DNA of 64,000 nucleotides from Terfezia claveryi (Eukaryota > Ascomycota > Pezizomycetes > Pezizales > Pezizaceae), in NCBI GenBank assembly GCA_015179025.1, contig WHUX01000060.1, positions 186,001-250,000 on the forward strand. The letters run 5' to 3'. This document shows, one piece after another, positions 43,002 through 53,842 of this stretch. Position numbers and translations under genes: made by a program. Below the pieces are notes generated by a model. That model did no database searches, was not told the origin of the DNA, and saw only the letters and a list, made by a program, of their open reading frames with translations. How positions within the stretch are numbered: the stretch's first letter is position 1; every line of letters starts with the position of its first letter.

Positions 43002-44475
43002 CCTGTATGTAGGCGGTCAAATGGTGCACCTCAATATGGTTTAGTCCGTACAGGGGACTGGTTCAATTTTCATGTCAATAAAAAAAATTTTCCCATTCTG
43101 ACTTACCACTACTATTAATTCATAAACAAATATAACCGAAAACTGTCAATATATCCTCAGGGAGGCAGGGATATGCCTATCAATCACCCTTTCAAATCGC
43201 AAGACCCCTTGCAAAGAACAGCCGCAAAGTCCATTTCTGCCACTGCGAGCTACTGTATCACAGTGCTTATGTACGTAATCACTTATTTGCAATGTTTTGC
43301 AATAGTGTGTTGGAAATTTATTGGTGAGTTATGCAAGATTCGGAAGGGGGTGGTGGTTGGGGGAGATCACGAAACTAAGCACAACTTTACGGTAGAGGTG
43401 ACCAACAACTAGAACATTTTCCCAAGAAGTTAGGTAATGTGTTTCTCCCTTAGCTGGACGGAAATATAGGGCGTGGAGAAGGAGGGGGGGAAGATCAAAA
43501 GAGTTAAATTGCCCATAGCGGGGATGGGGGGCTCTGTAGCTTGGAGCCATGGAGGAGTGTGTGTTTGTATGCTCTGTTATAGTTTTATTTTTGTGCTTAT
43601 TTTGCTCTCAGCTAATATAAGATATCTTTAGTATGAGACGATTTGTTACACAAAATAAAAAAAAAACTTCATCTATATTCCCAAAGAGAGCACGCTGGAG
43701 AGTTGAGATATACTTAAAAGAGGTTTTGTTGTTCGAGGCGAAACGGATGGATTATCCATACATAACATGGACCCCATAGGAATGGGTGTGATTTGCCTAA
43801 GAGTTATCTCGAGAAACCATTCGCGTATATTCGGGATATGGATTGAGAAGGAATAGAGACTGGACTATGTAGGGTGTTTTGTATGTACTGGGAAAGTTCC
43901 TACATGCCCCAGATATCGATGACAGACAGCACCAGGTCGGGGTGCGAATCGTCCTTCAATCTAACAACCTCATCTTTGTTCTTACTCTTGGGACACAGAC
44001 GATATTGGTAGTAGTTGGGAGTTCCTACAAGTATTTGAATACAATAGTACAGACTAATATAAAGAAGGAGTTTTTTTTTAAAACAAAAAGTTACTCCTGA
44101 TAGCAGCCCGTCTTGTGGTTTAGTAACTATTTGCAGCCACCCCCCCAATAATTTATGAAATTTTGTATTACACAAATTTCGACCTGACCCTCTGCTGATT
44201 GCGGATGACGGTGGGTGGTTTCTAATTCAGGGTAACAGATACACTTAACGTAAGGAAAGTAGTATTTGAGAGCCAGCGTAGAATTGAACAACCACCCATA
44301 TCGACCAACAGCCCAGCAAACCAGCAACCCATCAATCTCAACCAACAATAAACCCAGCAAAGCAAATAGCACAAGGATATATCCCCTTACCCGAAAAAGC
44401 AAAGTTGAACTTGCACCCCAGAAAGTAGGAAAAGAAAAAAAAATGATAGCCACCCTCGTCCCCTCCGGCACCCAT
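43002..44475. other. Non-coding stretch downstream of NDC80
   Basis: I see no gene. Open frames are short and without domain similarity. The last 300 bp, near the NDC80 stop, would hold its 3' UTR. Confidence 0.45.
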
Positions 44476-46822
44476 CTACTGCACAATCCCATCTTCATCA
44501 TCCTCATCCTCATTCAGACTCATGATACTAAAATCCAACCCCCCGGTCGCACCCCTCACCTCTTCCTCTAGCCTCTTCTCAAACTCGCCCAAACCCTCCT
44601 GAATATGCACCTTGAACCTGATGATATCATTCAACGCCCTCTCCACCTCGCCATGCAACTCCTGCCTTAACGCATCGGCCGCATGTTGTAACTGGTCCCA
44701 CTCAATCATGACACTCTGCAGTCTCTGATCTAGAGAGAGTACACCGCTGTTCATCCCAAGTCGCAGGGATTGGAGTTCGCGTTCTAGTTTTTCGATTTCT
44801 GTGTTTGCGAGATTCGTTTCGGAAGTCATTGTCTGCGTAGCACTCATTAGCACCCCACCTAGCAGTAGTACGATTCATACTTACCTCCTTGATCCTCTCA
44901 AACTCCATCTGCGCCCCCTGCACTTTCGCCTGCAACGACTCCACCTCCTCCTTCAAATCCCCCAACGCCTCATTCACTCTGTCAATCAACTCATTCCCCC
45001 TCAACCCCTCATCCTGAAGCATATGTATCCTCTCCCCAATCTCTCCCCTGAGCTTATTCAAGCTCTGTTTAACCTCATGTCTCAAATCTCTATTCGTCAC
45101 TTGCTTGGGCTGCCACCCAGTCCCCGAATCCACCAACAACCTCGCATCCTCCGGGCCCCCAATCCCCTCTATATCCTCAATCTGCATTTTCTCCCCGACC
45201 CCCCCAGCTGCTTTACTTGGGAACAACATCAACTCAAACTCCTTGCCCTTAGCATTCACCGCCTGTGGAGGCACCACCCCAATTTGATACGCCAAGGTAT
45301 TATACCTCGCAATTGCCCTCTCCAATTGCTCCAACTTCCTCACCGCCTCCCCCTCCTTCTCCTTCGCTCGTCCCCTTAACTCCTCCACTCTCGCACTCAC
45401 CACCGCAAGCCCCTTATCCAACTTCTCCCTCTCCCCCGAAATGCGATCAAGATCCTGTGGACTCAACCCCTGCTTATCCACTGCCCTCTGCAGCCCCATC
45501 TTCTCCTCCTCCAACCTCACCAATTCTTCATCCAACTCCCGCACCTGCTCCTTCAACCTCTCATTCGCTGCCCTCGTCTTCTGAATCTGCCCCTCTAAAT
45601 TCCCAATATATACTGAAAACTTCTCTTTATCCTTCTCTAGAATCAGCTTCTCCACCTCTAAAACCTGCAGTGGTGTCCTTCCCTCGCTATCCACAAGATT
45701 GATCTTCCCCAATTGCTCCCGCAACTCCATATTCTGGTGTTCTAGCTCCTCCACGTCTTGGGTATACCTCATGACCCGGTCATCGAACTGCGAGACCATT
45801 TCTTGAATAAACTCACTATGGTCATCCACTCCCTGCAGCCATGTCTGGTAACTCCGAGCCGTAAACTCAAACACAATCCTATCTGAGCTTACGTCTAATC
45901 CCTCCTTCTCTTCAACCGCAGTTTCATAGTCCCCCGAGTCTAACCTCTCCATAGTCCTCACCAATTCTAGCAGCCAATGCAGCATGCCCAAAAACGTGGG
46001 CCAGGTATTAGCACCCCCAACTGCCGCCAACGCGGACTTGGTAATCGCATTCGAGTACGGATACCGGAGGGTCTTGAGGATAGGCAGGACTTCTTGATCC
46101 ATTGACTTAGTGAAATGGTAGTTTGGATCGAGCTGGTGGTAGAGATACTCAAAGACCACATTGAAGTCCTTCTGTGTCGGGGACTTGAGGAAGTGTGATG
46201 ATACTTGGTATTTCGTCTCGGCCTCGAAGTTGTTTGTTGCCAGGTACTCAAGGATTTCCCCCGCGATGCGTGCGAGGAAGGAGCGGTCCCGGAGGGGGCG
46301 GGGGTCTTTGGTGACCCCGGCCGTGTTGATGATGTTACTGCTGAAGAAGCCGTTGCCGGCGGAGATTTGCGAGCCGGGCGGCCGGGTGTAGCTGCTGGAT
46401 CTGCGAACGGAGGAGGGGGGTTGTTGATGTTGTTGCTGTTGCTGCTGTGCGGATGAGGGTTGGGAGGGCTGAGAGGAGAATGCGCCGGGAGCAAAGGATT
46501 TTCGAGCAGATTTAAGGGCCGAGGGAGGTGGGTCGGTGGGGTTGCCGAAGGAGGAGATGCGGTTGCTGGGGGCGACGGAGTGCCTTGGGTGGGCCATGGA
46601 CAGCCGCGGGGGGGGCATCGAGGCTGTGTTTGTAGGGGGGGCGAGGGTGGAGCGGCGGACGGCGGAGGAGGGTTGGGGGATGAACGACTGGAGGAAGTAA
46701 GTGTCTGGTTAATTGATTGTTTTATGGGGTAGGGGATGAGGGGGAGGAGGAGGGGGAGGGAATAGTAGACGAACCTCCCGAGGCCGCTTGAATGCACTGT
46801 AGAGGTTATCGTTTTGTGACAT
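44476..46822 (-). CDS. NDC80: Kinetochore protein Ndc80 (Hec1)
   Basis: Three exons on the minus strand: 46822-46775, 46687-44885 and 44832-44476, with GT-AG introns of 87 and 52 bp. Together they encode about 735 residues (yeast Ndc80 is 691). The start MSQNDNLYSAFKRPR leads to a long basic, Ser/Pro/Gln-rich tail. The calponin-homology domain follows (KDPRPLRDRSFLARIAGEI at about 142; FEYLYHQLDPNY; LRYPYSNAITKSAL). It is the microtubule-binding head of the Ndc80 complex. From about residue 300 on it is coiled coil with heptad runs. In the complex it pairs with Nuf2 and joins Spc24/Spc25 to link kinetochores to spindle microtubules. The 46822-47269 spacer probably serves as a divergent promoter. 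Intron choice is supported by domain continuity across both junctions. Confidence 0.92.
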
Positions 46823-47269
46823 TATTCCTGCTCAGCACCTGCTGTACTTGTAGATGTGAGGTATATAGCTGATGTGCTATGGTGTGCTGTGCTGTGTTTG
46901 ATGTGTGCTTCTGGTGCAGCCTTCCCAGTCCTTCCCTCTCCTCTCCTCTCCTCCTCTCCCACGTTCCAGATCCGATCTTCTCTTTTCTTTTACCGCCGTG
47001 GTCTCGTACCGGAATCCGCCACAGCCCCTTTGTTTGTTTTTGTGCGTTCGCTCGTTCGCTCTGTGTGTCGTCCTGTAACAGTCTCCAGAGGAATCTCTGC
47101 GTGCTGCTCGAGTCACGATGATGTAGAATCGGAGTAAACAGAGCTGCAGACCGCTCTAGCGAGATCACGCCGTATCGCCCAATCTCCACGTGATCAGCCT
47201 ATACCACAATAATAACCTCAACACTACAAATACCAATATTCCACATCATCACATAATATCCCACTCACC
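46823..47269. promoter_or_regulatory. Putative divergent promoter region
   Basis: A 447-bp spacer separates the NDC80 start on the minus strand from the frame starting at 47270 on the plus strand. It contains CT-rich blocks (TCCCTCTCCTCTCCTCTCC, about 46930) and CCAAT-like words. No TATA box stands out. Confidence 0.4.
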
Positions 47270-47963
47270 ATGGCCACTCTCCCCTCTCTCCATAATGAGG
47301 TACCTCACACCCCCATAAATAATAAACACTTTCCCGCCTCCAAAATTCATCCTCGACACATAGCTAACACCATAGCCCAGGTTACCCCCCCCTCTCTAGC
47401 CCTGCTACGCCTCCTCCGACTCTCCTTCCGCATACAAGTGCTGATAATACAACATCCTCCATCGTCGCGTCAACTCCCGTCCTACACTGATATCTGGGCA
47501 CTTGGAGGAGTGAAGGCCCCCTCCCCCCGCAACTACCTCCACCACCTCCACCCCCTCCTAATCGCACTCCAATAGGTAGCCTCTATTGTCACTTCCGCCC
47601 ACAGCACGCCTTCCCATCCTTCCAGCCCCATCACTCATCCCTACCACCCTTCCCTTCTTCTTTGCCGCCTTCACCACCCCCCTAACAGCGCACTCCTCCC
47701 TCGTCAGAGCCGAATCTTTCAAAAGGTTCCTTACCAGCGCAATTGAGGTCTTTGATAAAACCATTTATGTCTCTCGCCCGTGCCTTATGCGCGCGGAGGA
47801 ACGGACAGTGGAGCTATTCTGTGCTTATGAGGGACCATTTATGTGTGATATTTGTGAGAGTGTCAACGTTGATAGTGATACTGGGGTTCGGGATAAAGAC
47901 CGTATCCTCTGGATCGGCAGCCACAGGCTGAAGGACCGCGTGAGGGGTGAAGAGGGAATATGA
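47270..47963 (+). CDS. Unassigned reading frame(s), possible spliced gene
   Basis: The ATG at 47270 has a good context (CTCACCATGGCC). It opens MATLPSLHNEV..., which stays open to 47575. A plausible intron lies at 47300-47363 (GTACCT...GCTAAC...CATAG). A second frame from about 47600 to 47963 (LPILPAPSLIPTTLPFFFAA; RTVELFCAYEGPFMCDICES) could be a further exon, but I could not place a clean splice between them. No family is recognised. Base composition and position, divergent from NDC80, make a gene likely. Exon structure and product are unresolved. Confidence 0.3.
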
Positions 47964-48623
<660 letters not shown>

Positions 48624-49434
48624 ATGTTCCCAGCGCGTACCACCCTTCTCCTCCTCCGAAGCACCCGGAGATCCAGCAGCAGCATCCTCCGGTGCATGAT
48701 GAGCACTGAAGCAACCACCCCCCCATCCCCGCCCGCCGCTAACACCACCACGCCTCCACTCCTTCTCAAGCTCCGGTAAGCTGGATGTTCATACGCGCCA
48801 ATTAGGCCGTGGGTTCAATCGACTGACCTTTTTGGGGGGGATGTTGAGGAGGGGAGTAGAGCCGATCTCAAAGACGCTATGCGCAACAAGGACCAGGCAA
48901 AGTAACCTCTATCCCACCCTCCACAACCCCACTCCATCACAATCCACTCACTAACCATCCAATCTAGACTCGACGCACTTAGGGTAACCCTCCTCCAACC
49001 AAACAAGCCAACAAAACTAACCCCCCTGGCCACTGCAACCACAGAACCTCCTCTCAACAATCAACGCACACATCAAATCCCCTACCCCCCCAACCACCGA
49101 CCCCCACATCCTGACCCTCATCAACAGGCAACTCAACCAATCCAGCAACTCCATCAGCAACTTCCGCCTTGCCGGCCGGGAAGACCTAGTCGCCAAGGAG
49201 CAGCGCCAAGCTGACATCCTCATCGCGTACGCTGCCTGCGTGGACTCTGTGTCCCAAACCGAAGTACTGCAGATTGTCAAAGACGCCATCGACAACGTGA
49301 AGTCCGAGGCGGGCAAGGCTGTCATTGGCGCGGTGATGAGGGAGGTTAGTAGGGTGCTTGACCAGGGGGGCAAGGGTTGGGATAAGGGAGAGGTGGCGGC
49401 GATTGTGAAGAAGACGGTCGGGGAGAGGAGTTGA
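48624..49434 (+). CDS. AIM41: AIM41-like mitochondrial protein (GatB/YqeY domain)
   Basis: Four exons (48624-48775, 48860-48901, 48968-48983, 49045-49434) encode about 199 residues; yeast Aim41 is 185. The N terminus MFPARTTLLLLRSTRRSSSS is a typical mitochondrial presequence. The YqeY-type domain begins LRADLKDAMRNKDQAKLDALR and continues with LLSTINAHIKSP and SNFRLAGREDLVAKEQRQADIL. It ends with a helical AVIGAVMREVSRVLD-type C terminus of the GatB-like fold. YqeY proteins resemble the tail of the GatB amidotransferase subunit and are thought to bind tRNA, but the cellular role of Aim41 is not settled. All three introns are GT-AG. The third exon is only 16 nt, and the protein matches the family only if it is included. 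Confidence 0.85.
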
Positions 49435-49904
49435 GAGAGGAGGGGTGTATGCGATTAGGTGCGTCTGGGTATGGCAATGGGGATGGGTAAATTGAGGCCG
49501 GAGAAGGTGTAGTTGTTCTCCTTTTTTTTTTTTTTTTTTTAATGTTTGGGGAATATGTATAGATAGACATGAGTAGGTTGGCTTTGGTTGGGATAGAGAT
49601 TGTTCCCTTCGAGAAGGGTGCTAGGATCTCAGACTATACTAGTTGGAACCACACTATGACGCATACACTACCTCAATGAATTCTGTACTGCACTGTTTAC
49701 TTACGCTCAACTCCACCACTTCCCTACTCTCGAGACCACGCACCGTACTCTCAAGCACAGGTAAATGTGTATACACATATAATTCAGTCAAATTTATGCG
49801 CCATCGTGCTTTTACGCAAGCATAGAAGCAACTCCAACCAAACCCCACAGTCCTCCCCGCCTCACATCCAATTCCCAGCCTCGCTCTCTCACTCACATAC
49901 TCAC
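49435..49904. other. Convergent intergenic spacer
   Basis: A spacer between the stop codons of AIM41 (plus) and seipin (minus). It contains a run of about 18 T at 49522-49540. No gene. Confidence 0.5.
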
Positions 49905-51368
49905 TCATCTCCTCCTCACCCCCCCACCCCCCGTCCCACTCCCACTACTCCCCCTCCTACCCTCCCTACCCGTCGTTACACTAGTACTCTCATACAAGCT
50001 CGACCCCACGCCACTATCCCCCGGCGTCGCCCCTCCCGCACTTCCCCTCCCAGAAACCAACACCGCCTCCTCCTCACTCCCCTCCGCCTCGCCATCTTCA
50101 ACCATCACCCTTCTCCTAGTTCTAGCCATATCCCATGCCGGCCCCTCCATGCCATCAGCCGTACTTTCGTCCGTCTCTGATTCTTCATTAGCCGCGTACC
50201 CCTCCCTTACTGGCTCAGCGAGCGGGATCTCCTGCGGTGTCTGTGGTTGTGATTGTGGAGTTGGTGATGGGGAGGGTAGGTATCCTCGATCTCTATCTCT
50301 TGCCCTCGGGGTCCTAGGCCTCACACCAGGTGTACTCGGTTTCGGTACTCTCCCTGCTTCCATCGGCGTCTCCTCTTCCTCCTCGCCCTCCCCCGACTCT
50401 CCCTTCTTCACCTGCAACACCTGCACCACTCCACCACTACCAGCACCTCTCCCCGCACCAACAAGCACCCACCACACCCCCATCGCGCACACAACCTCAA
50501 TAACCCAAAACACACTCACAAACACACCCGCTGCAATAAGTCTATACGAGTACATGAAATTCCTCAGCCCTCCCAGCCTCGCCCGGAATCGCACACGCAC
50601 CTTATAAGTCTGGATCCCCTGCGCCTTCAATGTGACCCTCAGGGATTTAGGCTGGTGTTCGAGTACAGTATGCTCAAAAATCGGCACGGTTATAAGTTCC
50701 GACTCAGTAGTGATGTGAGCGAGGAAGAGGGGCGCCTTGAGGATGGCATTAAGAAGGGATGGAAGCGGGGAATGGTAGGTTAGGATCACGGGGCGCTGCG
50801 TCCGGTGGAAAATCACCGGGCGCTCTTGTTGGTTTTGCCTCTCGGAGTATAAATCAACCTCGACCATGAAGTTCCCCAAGTTCCGGTTCCGCGGGGATAG
50901 AGGCACCAGAAGCTCTACTTGAACATCGTACTTTTGATTTGGCTTGACTTCCCACCCATATAGGTCCACTGTTCCACTCGGGTATACTACCTCCCCTCCT
51001 ACTCCTCCCCCTCCTTCTCCTCTGGATACAATATCAGGGGGTAAGTTGACCACTACCCCCGACGCCGCTTCCCCATACGGAATCTGGCTCAGAATCCCTG
51101 GTGGGGGCGGATATGTAAGAAATACGTCTTTGACAACGGTGATGTTGGGGATGTAGTTGATGTAGATGAGGATGTAGCTGAGCGTGGCGAGGAACAGGAG
51201 GAAGCTGAGCGTGAGGGAGAGTAGGAACGTGGTGATGTACGTGCGTTGGGCGGAGGGTGAGTGCAGCGGCCGCAGGGGGCTGAGAAGGGTGCGGAGAAGG
51301 GTGTCCTATAGTGTGGTCAGGTGTGTTAGCTTGGAGCGAGAGTGAGGGGAGAAGGACGGGCGCACCAT
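49905..51368 (-). CDS. SEI1: Seipin (lipid-droplet biogenesis protein)
   Basis: A minus-strand frame of about 467 residues. The main exon is 51305-49905. Upstream, the frame is closed by a TAG 1 bp before the exon. A 60-bp intron (51365-51306, GTGCGC...GCTAAC...CTATAG) would join it to an exon that supplies only the ATG at 51368-51366. The protein then opens MDTLLRTLLSPLR, as short fungal seipins do. A first membrane span (TTFLLSLTLSFLLFLATLSY, about 25-45) is followed by a lumenal beta-sandwich domain (VVKDVFLTYPPPPG; YDVQVELLVPLSPRNRNLGNFMV). The second span is about residues 270-295 (AAGVFVSVFWVIEVVCAMGV). About 170 Pro/Ser/acidic residues follow in the cytosolic tail. Seipin forms ER rings at lipid-droplet contact sites. 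The very short first exon is the least certain part. Confidence 0.88.
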
Positions 51369-52820
51369 GGTTGATGAGGAATCCGGATAACTTTCTGAGG
51401 ACTAAACGTTCCCGTCGAACAATTCTGAGTATCGACGTCACTCGAAAATCCCGGTAAAGCAAAACAAGAGAGCCGATGCGTGTATATATATAAAAAAAAA
51501 AAGCAGAAATAGCTTCATACCAAGAGCAGAGGCTGTAGTGGAGGGTGTTGTGCCAACCAGACTAGAGCAGAGGGCACTTGATATACAAATCCTCTGTAGA
51601 TCTTGCGTGAAATACCGGCCGTTTGACATGTGAAACCATGTGGGCTTATCAATTAGAGTTGAGTATCGCATATCGATTTTCGAGGGGGGAATTGCATATG
51701 CATATGCGACAGAGGACAATACGGAGTTCAGGGCATGCAGTCTGCTGAGAGGGAAGACAAACCAGACAAAAGGAACCGCTTCTACTCCCCGACCCAGGCC
51801 GCAGTCCGAGAGCCATGTATGATTCAATTTCTCAGTATAAACATCGTTTGCTAACATGTATCCAGCCAAACAGATCCCAACAGCAAGTATCAGAGGTTGG
51901 GCAGAAGCCGCGAGTCCTGTGGATTTGATCTCAGGCAATGGCAATTTCAGCCTTGCAATTGTATATATACAGTATAATTTCCCTGTAATGGGCTCTTTCA
52001 CTTACTACGCAGCACGCTGCGAATACTATGGTGGCGTCAACAACCTGCTCGATACATCACATACACTTCAACTTCCAGCAGCAAGTGAGGCAAAAGGCAG
52101 AATCGCCATAACCATAGGGGAGGATGAGGTTAGAACATCGCCAGTTGCTATCGTGATTTTTGTCTTATAATTTTAGACTTGAGATGTTTTGTCAGAATCT
52201 AACATTTGCTAGTCTGGTGGTATTATATGTTTCGAAAGGTGGTACGTCACCTTCCCCAAGGAAAGACTCCTGCGGCTGGCAACTGTTGCGCTGAGCGTCA
52301 ATGCTGCTCCGATAGTCAATATAGTGTGGTGGCGGAAAGGTTTCGAGTCATGAAAGCCATAATCTACAGAAAGTTCATTTGTAGTTGCAATAGCACCTGC
52401 TTTTCTCTCCTACTTCACTTGTACCTACCGCTGGGCGGCCTGACACCATCAACATACTGTACTATCCCAAACCTTCTCTAGCAAAGGCCTTGGAGGCGTC
52501 TTGAGCTCCGTGTGGACAGCTTCTTATCCGACGACGGATCTGACGAGGATATGTATAAATCCCCCATGTTACTGGAATCTTTGGATCGCTATGAGATGCA
52601 TTACAGCTCTGAATCGAATCAAAGTAGGGCCTTCAGCTCTCCAAGACTAGTAGGGTCCCTTCCTTGCTCTTCTTTCTTTGTTCATCATGGGCCATGTATA
52701 TTCGTGGGTTTAAAGGTGCCAAAAGAAAGGGGGAGGAGGGGGGTGGGTGGGAAGATGAATAAGCAGGTGGGGTAGGATGGGAAGGAGGTAGCGAGGAGGG
52801 AGTTAATAGGAAACAGGAGG
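51369..52820. other. Unassigned stretch upstream of seipin
   Basis: Moderately long open frames occur on both strands (for example plus 51856-52170, MYPAKQIPTASIRGW..., and minus 52001-51438). None shows a domain or a spliced structure I can defend. An ultra-short insertion with a perfect duplication lies at 51524-51573. Confidence 0.35.
51524..51573 (-). repeat. Ultra-short insertion, 32 bp, perfect 9-bp TSD
   Basis: GAGCAGAGG at 51524-51532 and 51565-51573 (9/9) flank a 32-bp insert. On the minus strand it begins TAGTCTGGTTGGCACAA and ends CCTCCACTACAG. The distal half differs from the copy at 7011. Confidence 0.9.
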
Positions 52821-53545
52821 GTGCTGGTGGGGCCGGGTGTTGTGCAGATGATCGTGGAAGGAAATTCAGAGTTGAACAGGAATACATCCTCACACACTAT
52901 CTGGCAGCACACAAAGGATAGGTGTTTCAATGATCCATCTTGCTTCCATGGTCATTGCACCAAAGGACATTTTAGTCACAGCAGGCTTAAGTTCGACGAG
53001 GTCTCAAAGGCAGCCAAAGAGGAAGCGTACAAACAAATCGACTTGTACATTGATGTTGAAGCCCCAGCAATCGAATTTTCAGAACTGAAAGTCAACGACT
53101 TGGTTTTGTTATTAATTCGTCCAATCATTTACGAGTTCAGGCCCAGAATTTGCTGCAAACTATTTAGGGAGAAGCAAATTATTTCCACTGATCTGATGAC
53201 GGGTGGATATTGAAGAGTTCGTTGTGGCTGTTGATGCTATTTCGGTAACGGAACACAGCTATGTGTTGGATTTGAAGCAAAAGAGAGTCGCTTGGTGAAG
53301 CGGTGGGGCAATGTCTATTGGCAATGAAGGATATGAGTGGTAGCACTATGGGGCTGTCGTTTATGGGTTTCTTGGTAAGTTATGATGGTGTAACATTTCG
53401 GGTGACAGGGTTACATGTGATGATGTTTGAGACAATGGGCAAGGACAAGGAGCGGTGGATGAGAGACTACTCACTTCTAGTGGATTGTGTGAATGCGGCG
53501 TTGAGTAAAGGGGGGATTGTTTCGAATGATGCGGTTGCCAGATAG
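52821..53545 (+). pseudogene. Broken nuclease-like hypothetical gene
   Basis: Homology appears to run through three frames. 52821-53213 ends IEFSELKVNDLVLLLI...STDLMTGGY. An adjacent frame carries EEFVVAVDAISVTEHSYVL. 53303-53545 carries GQCLLAMKDMSGSTMG, SYDGVTFRVT and KERWMRDYSLLVDCVNAAL. The GQCLLAMKDM...YDG...MF...W..DYS.LVDC.N.AL pattern recalls a large fungal family of PD-(D/E)XK-nuclease-like hypothetical proteins, often located beside transposons. At least two frameshifts and an internal stop (TGA 53211) make this a pseudogene. The family assignment is from memory of the pattern and is tentative. A copia element begins 11 bp after its end. Confidence 0.4.
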
Positions 53546-53556
53546 GATGATGATTG

Positions 53557-53809
53557 TGTTGAATGTAGTAATCCGTGCCAGCCATTGTTGGGGCAAACGC
53601 AGACGCAGGATTGAGCATGGGATGTTATTGTCGGGATGTTACAGTCGATCAGTTTAGGGTGTGGTCAAACCGTTGCGGATGACGTTCTGTACATAAGGCC
53701 CCTGTCCCCTGTCTCTCTCTCTCTTCTTTCCTACTTCTTTCTATAGAGATTCATAGCTTAATATACGGTATCTTACTCTATATTCGGAGCTTCATCACAT
53801 AATCTTTCA
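53557..53809 (+). repeat. 5' LTR of copia element
   Basis: 253 bp; includes a TCTCTCTCTCTCTT tract. Partner of 57806-58058. Confidence 0.9.
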
Positions 53810-53823
53810 TGGTAGCAACATCT
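53810..53823 (+). other. Primer-binding site of copia element
   Basis: TGGTAGCAACATCT starts at the base after the 5' LTR. TGGTAGC is complementary to the CTACCA 3' end of initiator-Met-type tRNA. Only the first seven bases are informative. Confidence 0.6.
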
Positions 53824-53842
53824 CATTAGACACAATCCAAGA

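Noticed and set aside
46460..46732. Gly-rich plus-strand frames over the NDC80 N terminus
   Set aside because: Antisense shadow of the Pro/Ser-rich NDC80 tail.
48781..48830. tRNA-like GGGTTCAATCGACTGACC stretch
   Set aside because: It is in an AIM41 intron, and no acceptor or anticodon arms can be paired around it.
52210..52217. TAGTCTGG as a further ultra-short insertion
   Set aside because: Only eight bases, with unmatched flanks; expected by chance at this length.
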